Positions 9,550 to 17,831 of a DNA stretch of 64,000 nucleotides are shown here, piece after piece. The notes beneath the pieces are model-generated. The model searched no databases. It was not told where the DNA came from and worked only from the letters and a program-made list of their open reading frames with translations. Position numbers and translations under genes: made by a program. Positions within the stretch are counted from its first letter, which is position 1. Each line of letters starts with the position of its first letter. The DNA is taken from positions 62,001 to 126,000 of the forward strand of contig CALYTI010000001.1 of the NCBI GenBank assembly GCA_945487035.1, in the 5' to 3' direction. The DNA comes from an uncultured Bacteroidales bacterium. Lineage in GTDB: Bacteria; Bacteroidota; Bacteroidia; Bacteroidales; UBA932.

Positions 9550-10952
9550 ATAATCTGCTGAACATACTTCTTACGCTGGCGCTGATTTCGCTGGTGATAG
9601 TAATCATCTCGCAGAACCGTCACCCTATACGCACGCTTGCCTGGATTCTTGTCCTCGTCCTGCTGCCCGTTGTGGGTGTTGTATTGTATCTTCTTTTCGG
9701 CACGCAGCAGCGGAAGAAAAGGCTGATCAGCGACAATCATCTGGGTGAGCTCAAGGACGAAGTCGCCAAGGCAAACAGTTCTATGCTTCGCAGGGATGTC
9801 CCCTGCGGGCACGACGATATTGCCACCCTGCTCTGGATGACCAACAAGGCCATTCCGCTTGCGGGCAATGATGTGCGCATCTACACCACCTTCGACGAAA
9901 TGATGGACGATATGCTCGAAGATATGGACAAGGCCACCGACCACGTTCATTTCGAGTTCTTCAAGTTCGAGGATGACAATATCGGCCGCAAAGTCGGCAG
10001 TAAGTTGCGCGAACTGGCAGCGCGCGGACTTGAGGTGAGGGTGACCTATGATTCGGCGGCCAACCTTTCGCGCCACCGCTTCTACCGCTGGCTGCGCAAG
10101 GGCGGTGTGCAGGTCAAGGCCTTTCTGCCCGTTGTATTCCCCTTCCTCTCGACCACAACCAATTACCGCAACCACCGCAAAATAGTCGTGATTGACGGCA
10201 AAATCGGCTATCTCGGAGGGATGAATATTGCGGACCGCTACTCAAAGGGCATACGCGGCGGCCAGTGGCGCGACACCCACATCCGCATTCACGGCCCTGC
10301 CGCTGCCGAACTTCAGACCGCTTTCCTCGTTGACTGGCAGTTCTGCACCAAGCGCTTTGTCAGCGGGAAGCGTTATTTCCCTCAGGTTGAGAGCGTTGGC
10401 GAGTCCATAGTCCAGATTGCGACCTCCGGGCCTATGGATGAATGGAAGGTTTCCATGCAGGGAATGATACGCCTCATTACCCAGGCGGAGCGCTATGTCT
10501 ATATAGAATCGCCTTATTTCATTCCTACCGAGCCGGTGATGATGGCGCTCAAGAATGCTGCTCTGGCGGGCAAGGACGTGCGGGTTATTATCCCGTACCA
10601 CGGAGATAAGGGCATACTGGTTCCGCTGGCTTCGCGTTCGTATGTCGAGGAGGCTCTGACAGCGGGAGTCAAAATATATTTCTACGGAGGCGGATACCTC
10701 CACGCAAAGACTATAGTATCAGATGGCACAGTGTGCACCGTCGGGTCAACCAATCTGGATGTGCGCAGTTTCGAGCAGGATTTCGAGGTGAATGCGTTCA
10801 TATACGATAAGGATGTTGCCAGGAAGCTTCGCGATGCTTTCCTTGCGGATATGAATATAAGCACCCGCGTGAGTCTGGAGCAGTGGAGCAAGCGTTCATC
10901 TTGGGAGAAGTTCAAAGAATCATTCGCCAGACTGTTTTCACCGATTTTGTAG
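9546..10952 (+). CDS. cls: Cardiolipin synthase / PLD family
   Basis: Two HKD motifs: 'NHRKIVVIDGKIGYLGGMN' and 'LHAKTIVSDGTVCTVGSTNLD'; N-terminal TM helices. Confidence 0.93.
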   Translation: MNNLLNILLTLALISLVIVIISQNRHPIRTLAWILVLVLLPVVGVVLYLLFGTQQRKKRLISDNHLGELKDEVAKANSSMLRRDVPCGHDDIATLLWMTNKAIPLAGNDVRIYTTFDEMMDDMLEDMDKATDHVHFEFFKFEDDNIGRKVGSKLRELAARGLEVRVTYDSAANLSRHRFYRWLRKGGVQVKAFLPVVFPFLSTTTNYRNHRKIVVIDGKIGYLGGMNIADRYSKGIRGGQWRDTHIRIHGPAAAELQTAFLVDWQFCTKRFVSGKRYFPQVESVGESIVQIATSGPMDEWKVSMQGMIRLITQAERYVYIESPYFIPTEPVMMALKNAALAGKDVRVIIPYHGDKGILVPLASRSYVEEALTAGVKIYFYGGGYLHAKTIVSDGTVCTVGSTNLDVRSFEQDFEVNAFIYDKDVARKLRDAFLADMNISTRVSLEQWSKRSSWEKFKESFARLFSPIL

Positions 10953-10954
10953 AG

Positions 10955-11809
10955 ATGCCTGTAATTTCTCCTGAACAATTCGGGGAATTGGTTCCCCAGC
11001 TGTCGAGTCCTGGCGGTCAGAGGCTGACCAGGGCGCTTTTCAAGATTCTCAACATTGATGATGTCAATGCGATGTATGACCGTTATGCGCATCTTAGCGG
11101 TCCGGAGTTTGCCTGCGAGTTTCTCAAGGGCATAGGAGTCGATTATCAGGTCGGTAATGCTTCAAGGCTGTCTTCGCTCCCTGACGGGCCGTTCATTACG
11201 ATAAGCAACCATCCGTACGGACATATTGACGGCATTTCGCTTATAGACCTTTTCGGGCATTTGCGCCCAGGCTACAAGGTGATGGTCAATAAACTGCTTT
11301 CCTATGTGAAGGCACTCAGGGACAATTTCATTACAGTGATTCCTACCGGGGATGTGCGCACCGCCGCGCAGGCGGAGAGCATCCGCGGGGTGAGGCTGGC
11401 TCTGGAGCAGCTGCGCGGCGGCGGTGCGATGGGGATTATGCCTTCGGGAGCTGTTTCGGATTTGTCGCTGCGGGAGCACTGCGTGCGTGACAGGCAGTGG
11501 CAGGAACCTGCAATCAAACTAATCCGCAAAGCTGGAGTGCCGGTTGTGCCGGTGCGCTTTTTTGACGGAAATTCACCTTTCTATTATTCTCTGGGGCTTA
11601 TCAGTTCTTCGGTGAGGCTGCTGCGACTGCCCTCTGAGGTGCTTAACAAAAAGGGAAAGGATGTGAGACTGGCAATTGGGGAACCGATTAGCGTCGAGTC
11701 CCAGCGCAGTTGCGCTTCTCTTGATGAGCTCCGCGCTATGCTACGCTCCTCCGTTTACGATATGCCTCTCCCCTCCTCCTTTGTCCGCCGCTCGGAGCTT
11801 TCACTGTAA
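10955..11809 (+). CDS. Lysophospholipid acyltransferase (PlsC-like)
   Basis: HX4D-type 'SNHPYGHIDGISLID' and 'MGIMPSGAVSDLSLREH'; ATG at 10955 just after the cls stop. Confidence 0.8.
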   Translation: MPVISPEQFGELVPQLSSPGGQRLTRALFKILNIDDVNAMYDRYAHLSGPEFACEFLKGIGVDYQVGNASRLSSLPDGPFITISNHPYGHIDGISLIDLFGHLRPGYKVMVNKLLSYVKALRDNFITVIPTGDVRTAAQAESIRGVRLALEQLRGGGAMGIMPSGAVSDLSLREHCVRDRQWQEPAIKLIRKAGVPVVPVRFFDGNSPFYYSLGLISSSVRLLRLPSEVLNKKGKDVRLAIGEPISVESQRSCASLDELRAMLRSSVYDMPLPSSFVRRSELSL

Positions 11810-11820
11810 GTATTCTCCGG

Positions 11821-11924
11821 CAGGCAGTGCCCTCCGAGACCTTCCGCTTCGCTCCATCCCGGCGCTGCGCGCCACCCATTCACATAGCCATGGGCGGCTA
11901 TGGGTCCTGGAGGGCAGCTGCCTG
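11821..11924. other. Multi-branched structured intergenic element (candidate RNA)
   Basis: Outer arms CAGGCAGTGCCCTCC / GGAGGGCAGCTGCCTG enclose hairpins GGCGC-tgc-GCGCC and CATAGCC-atgggc-GGCTATG. Confidence 0.55.
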
Positions 11925-11925
11925 C

Positions 11926-11967
11926 CGGTTTGTACACCACAGACCCTTCTCCTGTACGGGCTGCCGG
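11926..11967. repeat. ~36-bp palindromic unit (GTACACC...CTCCTGTAC family)
   Basis: gccggtttgtacaccacagacccttctcctgtacgggctgccgg; same architecture as units at 3.2 and 49.6 kb. Confidence 0.7.
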
Positions 11968-12002
11968 TAGCCTGGTGGTCAACCGCATAGTTAGATAGGA
12001 CA

Positions 12003-12110
12003 GTGAAATTGTAAGTTGCTCATAATTAAGTACTTAATATTTTCGTATGGGTGGTTTTCACCCATACGAATTTGTTATTACCCCTGATTATCAATATGTT
12101 ACAATTTCAC
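12003..12110 (+). mobile_element. 108-bp MITE-like element, copy A
   Basis: 12-bp perfect terminal inverted repeats GTGAAATTGTAA / TTACAATTTCAC plus internal palindrome TTCGTATGGGTG-gtttt-CACCCATACGAA; near-identical inverted copy at 14570-14677. Confidence 0.8.
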
Positions 12111-12121
12111 TCTTCACGAAA

Positions 12122-12811
12122 TCAATAGCCCCCGAGGTCATTCCGGCCGGTCAGTGTCGGGAGTTCGGTGCGGGGAACGAGGTACATTTTGACGGTGCGA
12201 AGGTGAGGGAACTTGCTGAAATAATGGTGATTGGTGACATACCAGTCGATTTTATCGACGGGGAAAGCTTTGCGTACTCCGGCTGAAAGGCGCGGGGCCA
12301 TATCCTTGGAGCAGACAATCAGGCCAACCATATCTTCCTGCTGGAGTTTGCGGACTTTATCGACTGAGGCACCGACGGGCTTAACCACACCGTTAAGTTC
12401 ACAGATGCCGACATAGTGCATCCTCCCTGTGTCTGCAGCCCGACCCTTGTGACTGACGGTAATATTCCTTCCGAAGCGCTCATTGATTGCGTTCATATAT
12501 GAGCGGAACTGCGGACCGTGCGCTGAGCTGTCCTCGATGCCTCGAATCATAAGCAGATAGTGAATCATTTCGTGAATGACCACATCCTCCAGCTCGGCCT
12601 GCGGCAAATCATATAAAGTGCTTATAATAAGTGTGTAATCACTGCACACAGTCTTTCGTCCAAATGCCCCTGGAGTCACCTTATACTTCAATTTCCCGAG
12701 GAAAGACCTTGCTCTGCTCAACTGTATGTGCGGTACCGGCAGCTGTCCGCTGAAAATCTCGGCATTGAACCTCACGAAAGCCTCCTTCACAAATTCTGCA
12801 CTTGCTATCAT
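12122..12811 (-). CDS. SprT-like zinc metalloprotease domain protein
   Basis: SprT-like N-terminus and HExxH 'VIHEMIHYLLMIRG'. Confidence 0.85.
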   Translation of the reverse strand: MIASAEFVKEAFVRFNAEIFSGQLPVPHIQLSRARSFLGKLKYKVTPGAFGRKTVCSDYTLIISTLYDLPQAELEDVVIHEMIHYLLMIRGIEDSSAHGPQFRSYMNAINERFGRNITVSHKGRAADTGRMHYVGICELNGVVKPVGASVDKVRKLQQEDMVGLIVCSKDMAPRLSAGVRKAFPVDKIDWYVTNHHYFSKFPHLRTVKMYLVPRTELPTLTGRNDLGGY

Positions 12812-12991
12812 AGCGCAAATATACTGCAAATGCCGCAATCGACATTCCTTTCACACACTTTTCCCACCTCATCTCACATCAGGAAAACTGTTCAAAATCG
12901 TTTGGTGAAACAATCCCGCGCAGAATGCCTTCGCTTCAGCCAGTTCAGGCATAATAGTTGATGATAATAAGGGAGTTAACAAACGATAGAA

Positions 12992-13453
12992 ATGAAAGAA
13001 AAATTGTCATTGACTTCAGAGCATAAAAGTGTAAATAAAGGAGACTGTTTTACGGTCAATTGGAGCAGCGAAACACCTGATTCGCTGTTTTTGACTGTGG
13101 ATGACGGTGATTCGACGCAACGGTATGCCGTACCGGACAACGGTAGCAAAGTCTGCTGGTCCACAAGAGCCACCAAAGATATGACTGTCACTTTGGCAGG
13201 AGCTTTCAACGGAAAGAAGGAATCTGTCAGCGTAAAGGTAAAAGTCAAAGGCAAAAAGTCTGGCGGAAATGCCAAGGCCAAACCAGGAATAAGCAAATTC
13301 CAGCTCTGGAAAGAAAAGATGCAGGCCCGGCTCAGCGTCTCTAAGGCCCAGTTCGCCTATGCCTGGTCAGCAATGAAAACCTGGCAGAAAATAGTATATG
13401 CCATTGCCTGGGCTCTTCCTATTATTCTCATAATTGCCCTTATAGTTAAGTAG
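12992..13453 (+). CDS. Small membrane-anchored hypothetical protein (C-terminal TM)
   Basis: Ig-like/beta-rich N-terminus, C-terminal '[20 protein letters not shown]'. Confidence 0.6.
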   Translation: MKEKLSLTSEHKSVNKGDCFTVNWSSETPDSLFLTVDDGDSTQRYAVPDNGSKVCWSTRATKDMTVTLAGAFNGKKESVSVKVKVKGKKSGGNAKAKPGISKFQLWKEKMQARLSVSKAQFAYAWSAMKTWQKIVYAIAWALPIILIIALIVK

Positions 13454-13457
13454 TTAT

Positions 13458-13886
13458 ATGTTCAGCTTCCTTATACAGACACTCCTTCTGTCATATCTGC
13501 TCTACATTCTTCTGGGCGGCAGGCATCGTCATACCCGCAGCGACGAGAGGCAGCAAAGCACCCGTGGCGATTGGCAAAACGGCCAAGGCCGGAGCGGGGA
13601 CGGATGGGGAAACGGAGGAAGTTGGCAAAATGCCTGGGAGAGTTATTATCGTCAAAACAGCCAAACCAGGAGTGACAACTCCTGCGCAGCTGCCTATCGC
13701 GTACTCGGTGTGCAGCAAAGCGCAAGCATAGATGAGATCAAAGCCGCATACCGCAAGCTTGCCATCAAGTTCCACCCTGACAAATATGCTACCCAAAGTC
13801 TTCAGGCTCAAAAGGACGCAGAGCAGAAGTTCAAGGAGGTAAACGAAGCCTACGATACAATCAAAAAGGCCAGAAATTTCTCGTGA
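13458..13886 (+). CDS. Membrane-anchored J-domain (DnaJ-like) protein
   Basis: N-terminal TM; C-terminal J domain '[32 protein letters not shown]' with HPD. Confidence 0.9.
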   Translation: MFSFLIQTLLLSYLLYILLGGRHRHTRSDERQQSTRGDWQNGQGRSGDGWGNGGSWQNAWESYYRQNSQTRSDNSCAAAYRVLGVQQSASIDEIKAAYRKLAIKFHPDKYATQSLQAQKDAEQKFKEVNEAYDTIKKARNFS

Positions 13887-13926
13887 AATAGAATTATCTT
13901 TGCCGCAGAAAACACAGTTGGTCATT

Positions 13927-14589
13927 ATGGATAGAATTCTGAAAGCGGCATTGTTTGATTTGGATGGAACCCTTATTGATACCGAGGGTCAATACAGCAA
14001 ATTCTGGAACGGGATAGCAAAACGCTATCATCCTGATATCCCGGATTTTGCGAACAGAATCAAAGGGACAACCCTGGTTCAGATATTCAAGACCTATTTC
14101 CCGCAGAAGGAAGTTCAGGAGGAACTCATTGCAAAACTCAAAGAACTCGAAGCTTCTATGGACTTCACTCCATATCCGGGAGTGGTGGACTTTATCACCG
14201 ATTTGAAAAAGGAAGGAATAAAGACTGCTATCGTTACCAGCAGCGGACGGGTCAAACTTCAAAGTTTCCAAGCAGCCTACCCGGAATTTGTCTCAATGTT
14301 TGACAGGATTCTTACTGCCGAGGACTTCAGCGCTTCAAAGCCCGACCCGGATTGTTATCTGAAGGCGGCAGCAGCACTTGGCTGCGGCATAGATGAATGT
14401 GTAGTGTTTGAAGATGCCTTTACCGGACTTCAGGCAGGAATGTCCTCGGGGATTTTCACAATAGGCCTTCCGACAACCAATTCCCGTGAAGAAATCGAAG
14501 GCAAATGCCACTGCATTCTCGACTCCTGGGTTGGCTTTAACACCGATTCGCTTCGCAAGTTCTTGCAGGGTGAAATTGTAACATATTGA
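13927..14589 (+). CDS. HAD family hydrolase (beta-phosphoglucomutase-like)
   Basis: 'ALFDLDGTLIDTE', 'KPDPDCYLKAAAALG', 'CVVFEDAFTGLQAGMSSG'. The last codons and stop lie in MITE copy B. Confidence 0.9.
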   Translation: MDRILKAALFDLDGTLIDTEGQYSKFWNGIAKRYHPDIPDFANRIKGTTLVQIFKTYFPQKEVQEELIAKLKELEASMDFTPYPGVVDFITDLKKEGIKTAIVTSSGRVKLQSFQAAYPEFVSMFDRILTAEDFSASKPDPDCYLKAAAALGCGIDECVVFEDAFTGLQAGMSSGIFTIGLPTTNSREEIEGKCHCILDSWVGFNTDSLRKFLQGEIVTY

Positions 14590-14677
14590 TAATCAAGGGT
14601 GATAACAAATTCGTATGGGTGGTTTTCACCCATACGAAAAAATTAAATACTTAATTATAAGCAACTTACAATTTCAC
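14570..14677 (-). mobile_element. 108-bp MITE-like element, copy B (inverted relative to copy A)
   Basis: Same TIRs, same length and same central palindrome as 12003-12110, opposite orientation. Confidence 0.8.
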
Positions 14678-14863
14678 CGTCCTATCCGGAGTTTGCGGTT
14701 GACGGCGGAGGCCTGCGGTATGCCACAGGAGGGGTCGGCGTCAGCCGACGTGGTGGAGCGTCAGCGAGGTTTTCGCAGAAAACCGAAGCAGCGGAGCCAC
14801 CGGACGGAAATCGTGCCTCAGCGCGACGGCGGAGGCTGGGATGTAGCGAAGCGGAATCGGTAG

Positions 14864-15022
14864 GCCGGGAGCCGCAGGGGTCATTCGGGGACAGAGTCCC
14901 CGCAGATGGGCCGTGTGCCCCTAAAAGGGGCTGTCAGCGTCAGCTGACTGGGGTTGAGAAGTTTGCGGCATGCAAATGCCGCCGGGAGCCGCGGGGGTCA
15001 TTCGGGGGCAGAGCCCCCGCAG
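14864..15022. repeat. Two 42-bp direct repeats, each with a GC-rich hairpin
   Basis: gccgggagccgcaggggtcattcggggacagagtccccgcag (14864) and gccgggagccgcgggggtcattcgggggcagagcccccgcag (14981). Confidence 0.8.
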
Positions 15023-15026
15023 CAGC

Positions 15027-15677
15027 CTACCTGTTGACCACCAGGTCGAGATTGCCGGAGACGGTATCGACCTCGATGGAGGAGAACATATCGCCGTAGC
15101 AGATATAGCCGTCACGGATAACTACACGGAACTCGGAGGAATATCCGCCGGAAACGCTGTCGAAATCACAGGTAAAACCGAATGTATCCGGGAAAGCGAT
15201 GGTCACGCAACCCGAAGTGGTATCTATATCCACCTCATAAGGAGCATACCAGGTCGAATACCTCACATTTCCGGAAACCGTATCTATATCCAGGTCCTTG
15301 GTATCCACATCAGCGTACACATTGGCCGAAATCACATCTATGTCGCAATAATTCAGCACCGTTCCCTGCGGCAGGCACACGGTAAGGGTCTTGCCGTAAA
15401 CCCCGTGTCCGTTATCGGAGTCCCGGACCACCAGAACGCCTCCGTCCATCCTGTAGTAGGAAGGAGCACTCATATCCGAGTTGTCATATATCCTCGTATA
15501 AGGCTTGTCCCAGTAGCATATATCCACTCTGGAATCCCTCCATTCTATATCCAGCCCCGTCAGAGGCTCACTTATCTGAACATCATTGAAACGGTAATAA
15601 TCACCCAAATCAATATGTATGCACGATGAGCAAAGCATCGCAAGCGCGGCAAGGCCGCAAATCATAATCTTTTTCAT
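15027..15677 (-). CDS. Lipoprotein with DUF4097-like beta-helical repeats
   Basis: Lipobox LCSSC; repeated 'DIDTVSGNV / DIDTTSGCV / DSVSGG / VDTVSGNL'. Confidence 0.75.
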   Translation of the reverse strand: MKKIMICGLAALAMLCSSCIHIDLGDYYRFNDVQISEPLTGLDIEWRDSRVDICYWDKPYTRIYDNSDMSAPSYYRMDGGVLVVRDSDNGHGVYGKTLTVCLPQGTVLNYCDIDVISANVYADVDTKDLDIDTVSGNVRYSTWYAPYEVDIDTTSGCVTIAFPDTFGFTCDFDSVSGGYSSEFRVVIRDGYICYGDMFSSIEVDTVSGNLDLVVNR

Positions 15678-15679
15678 AG

Positions 15680-16381
15680 CTACTTGATTTCAACTCCGCC
15701 GAAATTAATCGAGCCGGAAATATAGAGTGTCACCTCACCCACGGACGGCTTGTTCTTCCTGTCATCATTAATACCGCCGAAAGCCGCATCGGTGGCAATC
15801 TTCACAACGATATTGTCCGGAACCAGAATCTCCACTCCGCAGAAACTACAGTCCAGACGGATCAGAGCATCAGGCTGGATATGGGCCTTGCGCAAATCCA
15901 GACGCACTGCACCGAAACCCGCCTTCACATCAACACCCTCAAAAACCTCATCATCGAAAGTCAAAAACTCTTTTCCGAACTGCACCTCGTACATACGGAT
16001 ATTCTTGCCGTCACGCTCGATGTTCTTCACTTCCCTCTTCACATCCGGAGCACCCTCGGCACCGAACACCCACGACTTTCCGAAAATGAACTTCAGTCCG
16101 ATCATAATCACCAGGGAGGCAAGAGCGAACTTCCAGAAATCTCCCCACTGCAGAGTACCCTGGGCGCAGAGCAGCATCACAACTCCAAGCAGGATTCCGA
16201 AAAGCGAACCGGTGCGGTCGTGGTCCGTAAAGAGATTCAGAAAACACGGAACTATAATGAACAGAGTCCACCATCCCGGAAAGAAAAAATTAACCGTAAC
16301 AACACCCAGCACACTGAGAATCCAAGTAAGTCCGGCCAGCACGAGGCCGATTCCAACCAAAATTTTAATAGCCTTTTTCAT
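15680..16381 (-). CDS. LiaF-like membrane protein
   Basis: N-terminal TM region and C-terminal 'FGAVRLDLRKAHI...LDCSFCGVEILVPDNIVVKIATDAAFGG'. Confidence 0.75.
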   Translation of the reverse strand: MKKAIKILVGIGLVLAGLTWILSVLGVVTVNFFFPGWWTLFIIVPCFLNLFTDHDRTGSLFGILLGVVMLLCAQGTLQWGDFWKFALASLVIMIGLKFIFGKSWVFGAEGAPDVKREVKNIERDGKNIRMYEVQFGKEFLTFDDEVFEGVDVKAGFGAVRLDLRKAHIQPDALIRLDCSFCGVEILVPDNIVVKIATDAAFGGINDDRKNKPSVGEVTLYISGSINFGGVEIK

Positions 16382-16579
16382 ATCATTAACAAATAAAACA
16401 TTTGAAGTTTTTCACAGTTCAAGCACTGAAACCATTTGGTAACCGTAATTCATAGTTCAACGGTGCAAAGGTACAAAGACAAATCCAGTCCACAATCATT
16501 TAGATGTGGACAAGATAAAAGTGCAAACTGCTGACAGCCAGGGGATTCTACGAAATATAAGTGGACAAGAGACTCAAAA

Positions 16580-17743
16580 TTACAGTTCCGGATACTTGTC
16601 CAGAAGTTCCATACACATACGGCCGTTGTGATACGGGCACTTCCAGAAGCCTGCACGGTCATCTTCAGTATTGATTGAACCGTCAGCGCGGCGCGACCAG
16701 TACCATTCACCGTCAGGTGCAAGAAGATTGTCCTCTATGTAGCGCAGCTGGGTTTTGGCGCAGTCCAGCCACTTGGTCTTGCCGCTGCGCTTCCATTGCC
16801 ATACGCAGCCGACAACGTTTTCAGCCTGCACCCACCAATGGCGATCGGCGTCCACCTTTCCATCTCTGAGGTCCTTCTCGTAGACCATGCCTCCGAGCGG
16901 AGTCCATCCCTGCACGGCAGCCTCAGCCATACGCGAGCAGACCTCATTCACTCTCTCGCTCAAGGACTCGTCTCCAAGCACTTCAGCGGCCTCGGCGAGA
17001 AGCCAAGAACATTCGATATCGTGCCCATAGGAAACCACGTGCGAGGTGCAATTCCAATCTGTATCGAAAAACAGTGCAAGATGTCCGTCCGGTAGGATGA
17101 TTCTGTCCAGGAATATCTCAATGAGTTTGCGAAGGCTGCTCTCCAGCTCCTTGTCCTTCCATACCCGGTAAAGCGAAGCATAGCCCTCAAGTATGTGCAG
17201 ATGGGTGTTCATGGTCTTTGCGTCATTCTGGTCCTTGTCGCTCAGGCGCATGTCCTCGATAGGGGTCCAGTCGCGACTGAAGGCCTCGAAGTAACCGCCG
17301 CATACCGGATCCAGGCTGTGCTCCTCTATTATATGGAACAGCTCTACCGCCTTACGCAAGGCAAGTTCATCCCCGCTCGCGCGATACAGTTCACTCAGGC
17401 CATAGATCGCGAAAGCAATGGAATAAATCTGCTTCTTCGTCTCGAGCGGCCGGCCTTCGCTGTCGACGCTCCAATAGGTCCCTCCGAAGTCACTGTCCCA
17501 GAACGGGCCCAGAATCTGGTCGCGCGCCCTGAGGGCCATCTGAAGGTAGTCGGGATTCCCAAGAACCCGGTAAGCCGAAGCGAAGGTCCACAGTATTCTG
17601 GCATTCAGTATACCTCCCCGGGGTGCTTCCGGATGGAGTTTGCCATTTCCGTCAATGCGTCCATAAAAGCCTCCTGCAGGATTCTGTACGCGGTTCATCC
17701 AAAAAGGAAGGATGTTGTCGGTAAGAATAGATGATGCTGTCAT
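16580..17743 (-). CDS. AGE family epimerase (cellobiose/mannobiose 2-epimerase type)
   Basis: 'TASSILTDNILPFWMNRVQNPAGGFYGRIDG...GGILNARILWTFASAYR', 'KTMNTHLHILEGYASLYRVW', 'HDIECSWLLAEAAEVLG'. Start trimmed to MTASSIL. Confidence 0.88.
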   Translation of the reverse strand: MTASSILTDNILPFWMNRVQNPAGGFYGRIDGNGKLHPEAPRGGILNARILWTFASAYRVLGNPDYLQMALRARDQILGPFWDSDFGGTYWSVDSEGRPLETKKQIYSIAFAIYGLSELYRASGDELALRKAVELFHIIEEHSLDPVCGGYFEAFSRDWTPIEDMRLSDKDQNDAKTMNTHLHILEGYASLYRVWKDKELESSLRKLIEIFLDRIILPDGHLALFFDTDWNCTSHVVSYGHDIECSWLLAEAAEVLGDESLSERVNEVCSRMAEAAVQGWTPLGGMVYEKDLRDGKVDADRHWWVQAENVVGCVWQWKRSGKTKWLDCAKTQLRYIEDNLLAPDGEWYWSRRADGSINTEDDRAGFWKCPYHNGRMCMELLDKYPEL

Positions 17744-17831
17744 AGCAACTGAATTAATTTTCAGCAAAATTAGAAAATAATGAAAACAATTCAATATATT
17801 TACAATCATTGCGCATTGAAACAATAATCCT

